In this document: one piece after another, positions 24,759 to 33,404 of the stretch | Layout: each line of letters starts with the position of its first letter | How positions within the stretch are numbered: position 1 is the first letter of the stretch | Assembly: GCF_000155735.2 (NCBI RefSeq) | Contig: NC_020908.1 | Coordinates: 2,299,001 to 2,363,000, forward strand | DNA: 64,000 nt | Source of the DNA: Octadecabacter arcticus 238 | GTDB lineage: Bacteria > Pseudomonadota > Alphaproteobacteria > Rhodobacterales > Rhodobacteraceae | Reading direction: 5' to 3' | Notes under the pieces: model-generated | What the model was told of the DNA's origin: nothing | The model's input: only the letters and a program-made list of their open reading frames with translations | Databases searched by the model: none | Position numbers and translations under genes: made by a program

Positions 24759-26213
24759 TTATTCCTTAATTTCGCGCCAGCGCCGACCCTCGCGACCCAA
24801 CAACGTCATCGCGTTTTCTGGCCCCGCCGATCCTTGATCATAGACCTTTGGTACGTCTCCGCGCGCCTTCCAGCCTTCGATCAACGGGTCTGTCCATGCC
24901 CATGCCGCTTCGACCTCATCACCGCGCATAAACAGCGTTTGGTTACCACGGATCACGTCCATGATCAGCCGCTCATAGGCGTCAGGCACGTCGTCTCCAT
25001 CTGGGCCAAGGGCATCGGCAAATGTCATGTCCAGCGGCACATCAATCAACCGCATGCCACCCGGGCCCGGTTCCTTGATGGTGACCTGCAGTTGCATACC
25101 TTCATTTGGCTGCAGCTGAATCGTCAAAATGTTGCGATGGCGTTTTTCATCCCCTGGAAAAATCGAATGCCCTAGATCTTTAAAAACGACGGCAATCTCA
25201 CTTGTGCGGGCCTTTAGCTTCTTGCCGGTGCGCAGATAGAAAGGCACTCCCGCCCATCGCCAATTGGCAATCTCACAGCGCAGCGCAATAAAGCTTTCAG
25301 TGTGCGATTTCGGATTTTCGGCGTCGTCACGGTAGCTTGATGCACTGTCGGTTGCACCATATTGGCCGCGCACGATATGATGGGGTTCAATCGCCTGCAG
25401 TGCGCGAATGACTTTCAGCTTTTCGTCGCGCACGGCGTCAGCATCAAAAACCGATGGCGCCTCCATTGCGATCAAGCACAACAGCTGCATCAGATGATTT
25501 TGCACCATATCACGCATGGCGCCAGATTGATCATAATAGGCGCCGCGCCCACCAACACCGACGGTTTCTGCAACCGTGATTTGGATATGATCGACATAAT
25601 GGTTGTTCCAAAGCGGTTCAAACAACACGTTGCCAAACCGAACAGCCATCAGGTTCTGCACGGTCTCTTTGCCAAGGTAATGGTCGATGCGGTAAATCTG
25701 GCCTTCATCAAAATGTTGCGCCAGCGTCGCGTTCAACGCTTTGGCCGTCGCCAGATCGCGGCCAAACGGCTTTTCAACAACCACGCGGCTGCTGTCATCG
25801 GCAATGTTGAATGTGTGCAACCGTTCGGCCAAATCCCCAAACAAGCTGGGCGCGACCGAGAAGTAAAAGGCGTTGATGACCTCAAACCGGATCAAATCAT
25901 GCAATTCATTCCAGCCGCCATCGCCCTTGGCGTCCACAGGGATGTAGTACAACTGGGCCAAGAACCGTTCGATGCAATCGGTTTGCGACGCTTCATCGCC
26001 ACCAAATTCCGCAATGGCTTCGCGGATCATCTGGCGGTAGCCATCACTGTCAATATCGGACCGTGCAGCACCGATTATGCGTGCGCCATCTGGCATCTGT
26101 CCTGATAAAAAGCGGCGAAATAGGCCGGGCAGTATTTTTCGACGGGCCAGATCGCCCGTGCCCCCGAAAATCACGAGGTCAAATTCTTCAACTGGGATCA
26201 CGCGCGAGACCAT
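24759..26213 (-). CDS. zwf: Glucose-6-phosphate 1-dehydrogenase
   Basis: Oxidises glucose-6-phosphate with NAD(P)+ and commits it to the Entner-Doudoroff/pentose phosphate branch. From ATG 26213 it is 484 residues. I preferred this over the TTG at 26225 because GGAGGTCC lies directly before it. The coenzyme motif GGTGDLARRK is near the N-terminus and the substrate motif RIDHYLGKE near residue 180. It is first of zwf-pgl-pgi. A perfect palindrome at 26232-26243, 18 bases before the start codon, marks likely repression by a LacI-type regulator. Confidence 0.95.
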   Translation of the reverse strand: MVSRVIPVEEFDLVIFGGTGDLARRKILPGLFRRFLSGQMPDGARIIGAARSDIDSDGYRQMIREAIAEFGGDEASQTDCIERFLAQLYYIPVDAKGDGGWNELHDLIRFEVINAFYFSVAPSLFGDLAERLHTFNIADDSSRVVVEKPFGRDLATAKALNATLAQHFDEGQIYRIDHYLGKETVQNLMAVRFGNVLFEPLWNNHYVDHIQITVAETVGVGGRGAYYDQSGAMRDMVQNHLMQLLCLIAMEAPSVFDADAVRDEKLKVIRALQAIEPHHIVRGQYGATDSASSYRDDAENPKSHTESFIALRCEIANWRWAGVPFYLRTGKKLKARTSEIAVVFKDLGHSIFPGDEKRHRNILTIQLQPNEGMQLQVTIKEPGPGGMRLIDVPLDMTFADALGPDGDDVPDAYERLIMDVIRGNQTLFMRGDEVEAAWAWTDPLIEGWKARGDVPKVYDQGSAGPENAMTLLGREGRRWREIKE

Positions 26214-26231
26214 GTGGACCTCCAATAAAAA

Positions 26232-26243
26232 GTTAGCGCTAAC
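26232..26243. promoter_or_regulatory. LacI-type operator upstream of zwf
   Basis: GTTAGCGCTAAC is a perfect 12-base palindrome with the central CG typical of LacI-family sites. It lies 18 bases upstream of the zwf start, where a bound protein would block transcription. A one-mismatch copy is upstream of eno. A CceR-like central carbon regulator is the natural candidate, but the regulator gene is not in this window. Confidence 0.65.
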
Positions 26244-26327
26244 GCGGCCTATCTAGCTGCAAGCGTAGCTTAAGTCTAGCGCGATCCCCACCACAATGAC
26301 GGTTTGAAACGGGCAGGCATTGAACGT

Positions 26328-27205
26328 TTAGCCCACCACTGCGCGACATGGCGCCACCATGACGTTGCCACCAATACCAGATCGTTCCTTTATGGTGGTA
26401 GTTGAACGGGCAAACCCGCATGCAAATTGCACGCGCGGCCCAACCTCCAGTGTCAGCACCATTTGGTTGCGCCCGTATTCGCCCAAACCCGCCTTGATCG
26501 CATAAGGAATGACCAAAGCCGTATCATTCATCGACGCTATGGCCTGAAATCCCAGATTGCGGATATAGGCGGCAAGTTGCATCACAATCGCGGCCTCATT
26601 GCTATTATTCACGGCCCGTCGCAGCACCCGCCAGCGCACTTGAATAGGTGTCCACCAGCGTCTTGTTCATTTCATGGCCCATCACAATCACATGGGTCAG
26701 GCTATCAGGCAAATCATTGGGCACCGGTTTCATGGTTTTGGTGTCCGGACGCTGACTGTAATGCCAGCGCGGATCGATATGGGTGATGCCGCACAGATCA
26801 GCGCCAAAGAACCGCGCAAGGCGTTTGATTTCGCGTGCCTCATCGTGCGGAGTGTCAAGGTCCGCTTTCGTCGGTGCAACCGGCGTGTCGTTCACGATCG
26901 CGCCTTGAAACCCCTCGCGTAGGCCAGTGTCCGCGCTGCGGTCTGAGATAATATCGCTGATCAGCCACGCCGTGTTGTGAAGGGCGAAATCGCGTTGGCC
27001 GAACCCTTCACCCCGCCTCGGTGCAGCCTCCATTCGGTAACTGGCAAAGAACGCGTCGGTGTCTTTGTTGCGTACTTTGTCATCCCACATCGTGCGGGTG
27101 AACATGTCATTCATCCAATCGAAGCGGGCAAAATCGTCAGTGATCTCAAAGCCCGCAGCGGCATCACTTTCAAGCAGATGTTTGGGCGCGGTATTGGCTC
27201 ACCAT
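26328..27205 (-). pseudogene. Reductive-dehalogenase-like gene, frameshifted and truncated
   Basis: The reading MVSQYRA...KHLLESDAAAGFEITDDFARFDW resembles the N-terminus of roseobacter proteins annotated as reductive-dehalogenase-domain. One extra C near 27190 breaks it. The following 170 residues are open (FFGADLCGITHIDPRWHYS). An extra A near 26598 breaks the frame again after AATGRE. The continuation SNEAAIVMQLAAYIRNLGFQAIAS...GLGEYGRNQMVL is the typical cobalamin-binding end. Similarity stops soon after GPRVQF, so the ferredoxin-like part with the two 4Fe-4S clusters is missing. At least two frameshifts and a truncation make it non-functional. Confidence 0.72.
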
Positions 27206-27271
27206 GTCATTTTGTTACTTTCTCACGCGTCTATGCGCAGAAAAACTCGTAAAGCGTGTCGATTTGCAACA

Positions 27272-27886
27272 TTATGCGTCCAGCTCAGCATCCCAATACA
27301 GAAAGTCGAGCCATGACGCATGGAGATAGTTCGGCGGAAACTTACGCCCCATATTGCGCAACTGTTCGGCGGCTGGTTGGTGCGGCGGCTTGCGCAGCGA
27401 CAGCCCCGAACGGTGCAGCGATTTTGAACCCTTATGCAGGTTGCACCGTGAACAGGCGGCCACAACATTTTCCCACGACGTGACGCCACCCGATGCGCGG
27501 GGTACCACATGATCAAAGGTCAGATCACCCGTGGTGCCACAGTACTGACAGGAAAACTCATCGCGTAAAAACAAGTTGAACCGTGTGAATGCAACCTTCT
27601 TCTGGGGTTTGACGAAATCGCGCAGCACCACCACCGACGGGATACGGATTTCCATCGACGGGGATCGCGCCACATCGTCATATTCGGCGATAATATCAAC
27701 ACGGTTGAGCCACGCTGCCTTTACGGCATCCTGCCATGACCACAGCGACAGGGGATAATAGGACAACGGGCGATAATCCGCATTCAGGACCAAAGCAGGG
27801 CGATGTTTCAACGCTGCCGATTGGCGCACAAAATCCGACCTAAAGTCGCCACCACTTTCCATGCCAATTTGCAAAACCGAGCCCAC
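27272..27886 (-). CDS. HNH endonuclease
   Basis: HNH nuclease of about 204 residues, of a type widespread as a single chromosomal gene in Rhodobacteraceae. The zinc-binding and HNH parts are CQYCGTTGDLTFDHVVPRASGG and CSRCNLHKGS, given here as separate short motifs: CQYC, DHVVPRASGG and CSRCN. The start is uncertain: GTG 27886 has AGAGGT at a good distance, while GTG 27895 and ATG 27862 also fit the frame. Its biological target is unknown; a housekeeping role is more likely than a restriction role because no methylase is nearby. Confidence 0.85.
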   Translation of the reverse strand: MGSVLQIGMESGGDFRSDFVRQSAALKHRPALVLNADYRPLSYYPLSLWSWQDAVKAAWLNRVDIIAEYDDVARSPSMEIRIPSVVVLRDFVKPQKKVAFTRFNLFLRDEFSCQYCGTTGDLTFDHVVPRASGGVTSWENVVAACSRCNLHKGSKSLHRSGLSLRKPPHQPAAEQLRNMGRKFPPNYLHASWLDFLYWDAELDA

Positions 27887-27940
27887 TCCGTTCACCTCTT
27901 TAAGGTAGCAGAGCGGGAGACCGCTCCTACCATAAGGTGA

Positions 27941-27968
27941 ACTATATATGGCAACTGCAACGTAGCAA
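27941..27968 (-). promoter_or_regulatory. Candidate promoter of the HNH gene
   Basis: On the minus strand TTGCTA (27968-27963) and TATAGT (27946-27941) are 16 bases apart. The leader that follows can form a hairpin (GGTAG/CTACC with AGCGG/CCGCT) at about 27906-27933 before the ribosome site. Confidence 0.4.
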
Positions 27969-28017
27969 CCCTATATATCGGCCCTAGACCTAGGTCACTG
28001 GATCGAGGCATTTTAGA

Positions 28018-28686
28018 TCAGGCAACACCCAATCGTTCACGCATAAACGCCAGCGCAACTTGTAACCCATCCGGCGCGATGCCGTGGCCCGTGCCCTTCT
28101 GGATATGGGCGTAAACTTCTTTCCAGCCCGCAGTTTGCAACGCTTGCGCAGCGTCCGGCAGTGATTGTACCGGCACAACGTCGTCTTGGTCGCCATGGAT
28201 CAACAACACTGGGGGGCGACAAACCGCCTCATCCTCCAACGCTTCTGGCAAGAGCAAACGGCCAGAAAATGCCACAAGTCCGGCGATCGCATCGTCGCGG
28301 CGCGGCAACACATGTAGCGCAATCATCGTGCCTTGGCTAAAGCCCATCACCATCACCTGTTCGGGCAGCAGGTCCTCATCCACCATGATCCCGTCAAGGT
28401 AGGCATTCAAATCGGCCGCTGCATTTTCCAGTCCGGCGTTAGATTCTTCCTCCGACGATCCGTCAATCCAAGGGATCGGGAACCACTGAAACCCCATCGG
28501 GGCGCCAGCACACTCTTCGGGGGCGTCGGGCGCAAAAAACGCGGTGTCGGGCAAGTGTTCAGCCAATGGATCGGCCAGCCCCATTAGATCCGCACCATTG
28601 GCACCAAACCCATGCAGGAAGACCACCGCTGATCGCATTTCTCCAGATGCAGGCTCGCGCCGCTGTGAATTTAAAGCCCGTGTCAT
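28018..28686 (-). CDS. Alpha/beta hydrolase, carboxylesterase/phospholipase type
   Basis: Serine hydrolase of the YpfH/carboxylesterase-2 family, 222 residues from ATG 28686. The triad is visible: the nucleophile serine in MGFSQGTMI, the aspartate in HGDQDDVVPV and the histidine in GTGHGIAPDG; the oxyanion segment is LHGFGANG. No signal peptide, so cytoplasmic. The start ATG overlaps the alkA-like stop as ATGA, making it the last gene of cbiD-cobK-alkA-esterase. Substrate unknown. Longer in-frame starts up to 28764 would run into the glycosylase gene and are not favoured. Confidence 0.87.
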   Translation of the reverse strand: MTRALNSQRREPASGEMRSAVVFLHGFGANGADLMGLADPLAEHLPDTAFFAPDAPEECAGAPMGFQWFPIPWIDGSSEEESNAGLENAAADLNAYLDGIMVDEDLLPEQVMVMGFSQGTMIALHVLPRRDDAIAGLVAFSGRLLLPEALEDEAVCRPPVLLIHGDQDDVVPVQSLPDAAQALQTAGWKEVYAHIQKGTGHGIAPDGLQVALAFMRERLGVA

Positions 28687-29312
28687 CTGATGCCATCCTT
28701 GTTCTTTGAAACTCGGTAGTAGGCCCACAATAGCCGCGCTGCAACCGATCGCCACGGGGTCCACTCCTGCGCCATGACGCGGAACGCTTTTTCTTTCGGG
28801 CGTTCAGGCAAATCGTACAGAATACGCGCCGCTTCTTGTAGTGCCAGATCACCCGGCGCGAAGACATCAGCGTGGCCCAGACTGAACATCGTATAGACCT
28901 CAGCAGTCCACGGCCCGATGCCCGGTACAGCCACAAGGGTTTTGATTACGCGGTCCGTCGGCATGTCGCGCAGCGCGTCAAAATCAATTCCAGCCTTGGC
29001 CAGTTCATGGGTGTAGCGGATTTTCTGACGGCTCAGGCCAATGGCACGCAATTGATCTTCAGACGCCGCGCGACAGGCGTCTGGCGTCGTCATGCCAGCG
29101 TCCTTCATCCGCCCCCAGATCGCAGCAGCGCTGGCGATACTCACCTGCTGGCCAATAATCGCCGACAGCAATTCGGCAAACCCGTCCGGTTTACGACGCA
29201 GCGGCAGCGGACCCGTCAAACCATAGGCCACTTTCATCTTGGGGCAGCGTGCGGCAAGCCAATCCATGCCTTCAATTACACAGACATCGGTTTCAATAAT
29301 GCGACCTGTCAT
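28683..29312 (-). CDS. DNA-3-methyladenine glycosylase II (AlkA-like)
   Basis: Base-excision repair glycosylase of the HhH-GPD superfamily, 209 residues. The helix-hairpin-helix VPGIGPWTAEVYTMF and the catalytic aspartate in APGDLALQ are present. It lacks the N-terminal TBP-like domain of E. coli AlkA, as do many bacterial relatives. I chose ATG 29312 because it overlaps the cobK stop as ATGA; its own stop overlaps the esterase start in the same way. A repair gene inside a cobalamin operon is unusual and may only reflect coexpression. Confidence 0.87.
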   Translation of the reverse strand: MTGRIIETDVCVIEGMDWLAARCPKMKVAYGLTGPLPLRRKPDGFAELLSAIIGQQVSIASAAAIWGRMKDAGMTTPDACRAASEDQLRAIGLSRQKIRYTHELAKAGIDFDALRDMPTDRVIKTLVAVPGIGPWTAEVYTMFSLGHADVFAPGDLALQEAARILYDLPERPKEKAFRVMAQEWTPWRSVAARLLWAYYRVSKNKDGIR

Positions 29313-30061
29313 GGCATGCCCGCGAGGGACGACACCCACAAGAGCGCGTCCTGTACGGACACCAACTGCTGCGGGGAACGAATCTGTGGCGCCGTCTTTG
29401 GGCGGTCCAAAAGTAACACTGGCAATCCCAACTCGCGTGCTGCATCCAATTTCGCGCGGCCACCCTGCCCGCCCGCGTTCTTGGACACCAAATGCGTGAC
29501 ACCAAGGGCGCGAAACAGCGCCGCCTCGCTCGCTTGGGTAAACGGCGGTCGCCCAATGATAAATTCGCCACCCTCAAACGGCAAAGGCGCTGTTGGCGGA
29601 TCAATCACCCGCACCAAAACCCGCCGTCCCGCAAGGTTCGCATATTCTGCCAAGGTCTGTCGCCCCGTCGCTAGAAACACTGTCGATCCGTTCGCAATGT
29701 GATTTACCGCATCAACTGGCGCAGCAATCGTGGTCCAGTTGTCACCGTCCTCGGGCGTCCAAACGGGCCGTACGAATTGCGCGTAGGGCAGACCCAGTTC
29801 ACCACATATCCGCGCCGTGCGATCACTGATCTGAGCGGCAAATGGATGGGTCGCATCGAGCACGGCAGTAATTTCTGAGCCGCGCAAATAGTCGCGAAAC
29901 CCGTCTTCGCCACCAAAACCGCCAATGCGGGTTGGCACTGGCAGCGGATCGGGTGCGCGCGTCGCACCGGCCAATGATGCAATGACCTTAATACTTGTGT
30001 CGACGAGCCCCCACGCAATGCGCTTTGCATCTCCGGTACCGGCCAACAACAAAAGCGTCAT
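29309..30061 (-). CDS. cobK: Precorrin-6A reductase
   Basis: Reduces the macrocycle of (cobalt-)precorrin-6A with NADPH during cobalamin synthesis. The 250 residues start with MTLLLLAGTGDAKRIAWGL, the nucleotide-binding turn of the family, and include LDATHPFAAQIS and HLVSKNAGGQGGRAKLDAAREL, cited here as short family landmarks. It overlaps cbiD upstream and alkA downstream, each by 4 bases. Order and coupling fit consecutive steps: CbiD makes precorrin-6A and CobK reduces it. Confidence 0.92.
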   Translation of the reverse strand: MTLLLLAGTGDAKRIAWGLVDTSIKVIASLAGATRAPDPLPVPTRIGGFGGEDGFRDYLRGSEITAVLDATHPFAAQISDRTARICGELGLPYAQFVRPVWTPEDGDNWTTIAAPVDAVNHIANGSTVFLATGRQTLAEYANLAGRRVLVRVIDPPTAPLPFEGGEFIIGRPPFTQASEAALFRALGVTHLVSKNAGGQGGRAKLDAARELGLPVLLLDRPKTAPQIRSPQQLVSVQDALLWVSSLAGMP

Positions 30062-31122
30062 TGGCTCGCGCGCGCGATGATGGTGCCCGCGCGGTCAATG
30101 ACAACGACGTCGAGCATTGGCGCAATCTCCCTGAATTGAAGTGCCACCTGCGCGACCGCTTCTTTAGCGATCCGCGCGGCAAGCGGTGCGCCTGCTATTT
30201 CGTAGGCCTCAAGTGCTGTGTTCGCCTGCGCCACGCGCGCATCATCTACCCAGTCTGCCAGCAGATCAAAATCCACTTGGCTGCGTCCCGAATGCAAATC
30301 AATTGCCCCCTGTGCCAGCTTGGTAATCTTGCCGATGCCACCGCCAATCGTCAGACGCTGCACCGGATTGCGCCGCATATATTTCAGCATGCCACCGACA
30401 AAATCCCCCATATCCAGCATCGCGAAATCTGGCAGCCCATAAAGACCCTGCACGATTCTTTCGGACGTATTGCCCGTGCAGCCCGCCACATGCGTCTGCC
30501 CGTTTGCGCGCGCCACATCGATCCCGCGATGAATTGACGCGATCCAGGCCGCACACGAAAATGGCCGCACGATGCCCGTGGTCCCAAGAACTGACAAGCC
30601 ACCCTTGATTCCCAGTCGCGGGTTCCATGTTTTTAACGCAATCTCAGCGCCATTCGGAATGCTGACGGTGATGTTTATATCGGGGTTTTCGCCGTATTCG
30701 CTGGCCATTTCCGCGACCATTTCATCCATCATCGCGCGGGGCACGGGGTTGATCGCAGGTTCGCCAACACCAATCGGCAGGCCCGCTTTCGTCACCGTAC
30801 CCACGCCGGCACCTGCTTTGAAAACCACACCGCCCATTGATCGCGCAACCCGCACAATTACGGTTACACCGTGCGTTACATCAGGATCATCGCCTGCGTC
30901 TTTGACAATACCCGCCTCGGCCCAGCCATCGCCAAGAACCGCACCAACAACCGCAAATTCCGGCGTCTCACCTTTCGGCAGCGTAATTGAGACCACGGAT
31001 GGAAATGTTCCACCCCAGAGCCCCGTTAAGGCCGCCTTGGTTGCGGCTGTTGCACAGGCACCGGTGGTCCAGCCACGGCGCAATTGCGTGCCGTCAGTTT
31101 TGGTGGGGGGCTTGCGTGTCAT
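30058..31122 (-). CDS. cbiD: Cobalt-precorrin-5B C(1)-methyltransferase
   Basis: Methylates C-1 of (cobalt-)precorrin-5B with S-adenosylmethionine. The 354 residues from ATG 31122 have the signature LRRGWTTGACATAATKAAL near the N-terminus and LGTTGIVRPFS and GNTSERIVQGLYG further on. CbiD belongs to the cobalt-early route; the cobalt-late enzyme for this step is CobF, which is not seen here. Its stop overlaps cobK. Upstream, 97 bases separate it from the divergent cobA, so the two units probably share a control region. I see no cobalamin riboswitch in that gap. Confidence 0.92.
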   Translation of the reverse strand: MTRKPPTKTDGTQLRRGWTTGACATAATKAALTGLWGGTFPSVVSITLPKGETPEFAVVGAVLGDGWAEAGIVKDAGDDPDVTHGVTVIVRVARSMGGVVFKAGAGVGTVTKAGLPIGVGEPAINPVPRAMMDEMVAEMASEYGENPDINITVSIPNGAEIALKTWNPRLGIKGGLSVLGTTGIVRPFSCAAWIASIHRGIDVARANGQTHVAGCTGNTSERIVQGLYGLPDFAMLDMGDFVGGMLKYMRRNPVQRLTIGGGIGKITKLAQGAIDLHSGRSQVDFDLLADWVDDARVAQANTALEAYEIAGAPLAARIAKEAVAQVALQFREIAPMLDVVVIDRAGTIIARASQ

Positions 31123-31219
31123 CAACGCGACCTTAACCGCGCAGTTGCGTGACGCCAATCCACAATTCAGCGTCGTTTGTCACCTTTCGCACGCGCCCGT
31201 CTCACGCCATAACGGGTAA

Positions 31220-32065
31220 ATGAAAACGCGACTCCCCTCATACGACTGGCCGGTGCTTGAAGCTGGCTGGGTCTGGCTGTGCGGCGCTGGCCCCGGTGAT
31301 CCGGGCCTGTTGACCTTGCACGCGCTGAATGCACTGCGCCAAGCAGATGTCCTGATCTATGACGCGCTGGTACAAGAGGCGATTTTGGACTGGGCCCCAC
31401 AGGCCGAACACATTTATGCGGGCAAACGCGGCGGCAAACCCAGCGCGATCCAGCGCGATATTTCACTGCGACTGGTTGATCTTGCCCGCGCTGGAAGGCG
31501 TGTTTTGCGGCTTAAGGGCGGCGATCCGTTCGTGTTCGGGCGCGGCGGTGAAGAAGCGCAGACGCTTGTGCAACACGGCGTCCCGATCCGTATTATTCCA
31601 GGAATCTCGGCTGGGATCGGCGGGCTGGCCTATGCCGGAATTCCCGTCACCCACCGCGACGTGAACCAATCGGTGACATTTGTGACCGGTCACGATCAAT
31701 CCGGCAACGCAACGTCGAGTTTGGACTGGGCCGCAATCGCCAAGGGGTCACAGGTGATCGTGATCTACATGGGTATGAAGCACATTGGCCAGATTTCTGC
31801 ATCCCTGATCGCAGCTGGGCGCGATGCGTCCGAACCGGTTGCGGTCGTGACGTCGGCCACCACCGATCAGCAAAATGTGCTTGAAACAACGCTCGGCACC
31901 GTCGAAGCCGACATCGCCAAAGCGGGCGTGGAACCGCCGTCCATCATCTGTATCGGTCAAGCCGTGCGCATGCGGGATGTGTTGAACTGGCAGGCGCAAG
32001 CGGCTGGCATCGCGCCGAGGAACCTTGACCCGTTGGGCCGTGGCCGCCCTGCTGAAACGGCCTAA
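31220..32065 (+). CDS. cobA: Uroporphyrinogen-III C-methyltransferase
   Basis: Makes precorrin-2 from uroporphyrinogen III by two SAM-dependent methylations, the branch point to cobalamin and sirohaem. The 281 residues show WLCGAGPGDPGLLTLHA, LKGGDPFVFGRGGEE and the GIP-x-THR-type segment GIPVTHRDV. It is a stand-alone SUMT without the CysG oxidase/chelatase part, so it serves cobalamin rather than sirohaem. It is followed after 3 bases by cobB and diverges from cbiD. Confidence 0.93.
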   Translation: MKTRLPSYDWPVLEAGWVWLCGAGPGDPGLLTLHALNALRQADVLIYDALVQEAILDWAPQAEHIYAGKRGGKPSAIQRDISLRLVDLARAGRRVLRLKGGDPFVFGRGGEEAQTLVQHGVPIRIIPGISAGIGGLAYAGIPVTHRDVNQSVTFVTGHDQSGNATSSLDWAAIAKGSQVIVIYMGMKHIGQISASLIAAGRDASEPVAVVTSATTDQQNVLETTLGTVEADIAKAGVEPPSIICIGQAVRMRDVLNWQAQAAGIAPRNLDPLGRGRPAETA

Positions 32066-32068
32066 GCC

Positions 32069-33352
32069 ATGTCTGGCCTGATCCTCGCGGCCCCGACATC
32101 CGGCGCAGGTAAAACCACAATTACACTGGGATTACTGCGCGCCTTGAAAAATGCGGGCCACGTGGTTCGGTCTGCAAAATCCGGCCCTGACTACATCGAC
32201 CCGCAATTTCACGCCGCAGCAACGGGCCGCCCGTGCGTCAATCTGGATGCTTGGGCGATGAGCGTTGCGCGGATCAAGTCTTTAGCCTCAGGGCATGGCG
32301 ATCTGATCATCGAAGGCGCAATGGGGCTGTTCGATGGTGCCCCGCCAAATGGCAAAGGCTCAACCGCGGACTTGGCCCGCATCCTCGGCTTGCCCGTGGT
32401 CCTGATTGTTGATGCCAAAGCGATGTCGCAGTCTGTTGCCGCCTTGGTCAGCGGATTTGCAAGGTTCGATCCAACCGTCCGCGTGGCGGGTGTCATTTTG
32501 AACCGTGTCGGGTCTGATCGCCATACTGAGATGCTCAAAACCGCGCTGGCACCACTTAATATTCCAGTCCTTGGGGCAATCCCGCGACGTGATGATCTAT
32601 CCCGCCCGTCGCGCCATCTAGGTCTAATTCAAGCAGGCGAAATGCCCGATCTGGAGGCGTTTTTGGATCGTGCGGCGGCGTGTGTTGCCAGCAACCTAGA
32701 CCTCACAGCCCTGCGCGCAATGATGGCCCCTTCAAATTGGGCGTCCAACGCGGATATTGCGCAAAAACCCTGTCGTATAGCCATCGCCAAAGACGCCGCG
32801 TTTTCGTTCATTTATCCACATATGTTGGTGGACTGGGCACAAAGTGGCGCAACGATACTGCCGTTTTCACCCCTCGCAGACGATCCCGTTCCCGATGCAG
32901 ACTACGTGTTTTTGCCCGGCGGTTATCCAGAACTGTTCGCCCGCCAGTTGGCTGGTGCCGAAACCTTCATGCAAAGCCTAAGGAGTGCCGCGCAAACATC
33001 TGATATATATGGTGAATGTGGTGGATACATGACGCTTGGTGAGGCGCTGATTGACGCGGACGGCACAGCGCATAAAATGGCGGGCCTTCTAGGGCTGACC
33101 AGTAGCTTCAAAGACCGCAAACTGCATCTGGGGTACCGGACCCTGCAGCAAAAAGCCACGCATCCTTTGATCACCACCGCAAATGCCGCGAGCACCTATT
33201 CTGCGCACGAATTCCACTATGCAACGACGCTTGATGCCCAAGGCCGCGCGTTGTTTGATGCCACGGATGCGCAAGGCACATTGCTGGGCCCGATCGGTCT
33301 TATAGACGGGCGCGTTGCAGGCTCATTCGCCCACATCATCGATCGCGTCTGA
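32069..33352 (+). CDS. cobB: Cobyrinate a,c-diamide synthase
   Basis: ATP-dependent amidation of the a and c carboxyls, using glutamine. The 427 residues have the P-loop PTSGAGKTT at residues 9-17 in an N-terminal dethiobiotin-synthetase-like domain, and a C-terminal triad-type glutaminase domain with the nucleophile cysteine in IYGECGGYMTLGE near residue 330. It starts 3 bases after the cobA stop. CobB-type enzymes of the aerobic route act on hydrogenobyrinate and CbiA on cobyrinate; sequence alone does not tell which substrate applies here. Confidence 0.92.
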   Translation: MSGLILAAPTSGAGKTTITLGLLRALKNAGHVVRSAKSGPDYIDPQFHAAATGRPCVNLDAWAMSVARIKSLASGHGDLIIEGAMGLFDGAPPNGKGSTADLARILGLPVVLIVDAKAMSQSVAALVSGFARFDPTVRVAGVILNRVGSDRHTEMLKTALAPLNIPVLGAIPRRDDLSRPSRHLGLIQAGEMPDLEAFLDRAAACVASNLDLTALRAMMAPSNWASNADIAQKPCRIAIAKDAAFSFIYPHMLVDWAQSGATILPFSPLADDPVPDADYVFLPGGYPELFARQLAGAETFMQSLRSAAQTSDIYGECGGYMTLGEALIDADGTAHKMAGLLGLTSSFKDRKLHLGYRTLQQKATHPLITTANAASTYSAHEFHYATTLDAQGRALFDATDAQGTLLGPIGLIDGRVAGSFAHIIDRV

Positions 33353-33404
33353 ATTTTCGCGCCAAGCCATTGCCAACACCATGGGCGAGGCATAGCCAAT
33401 TTGG

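Noticed and set aside
25362..26105. + strand frame of 247 codons
   Set aside because: It is antisense to zwf and shows no domain or ribosome site.
31123..31219. Cobalamin riboswitch between cbiD and cobA
   Set aside because: The gap is under 100 bases and I see no B12-box-like sequence; the nrdJ upstream region also lacks one.
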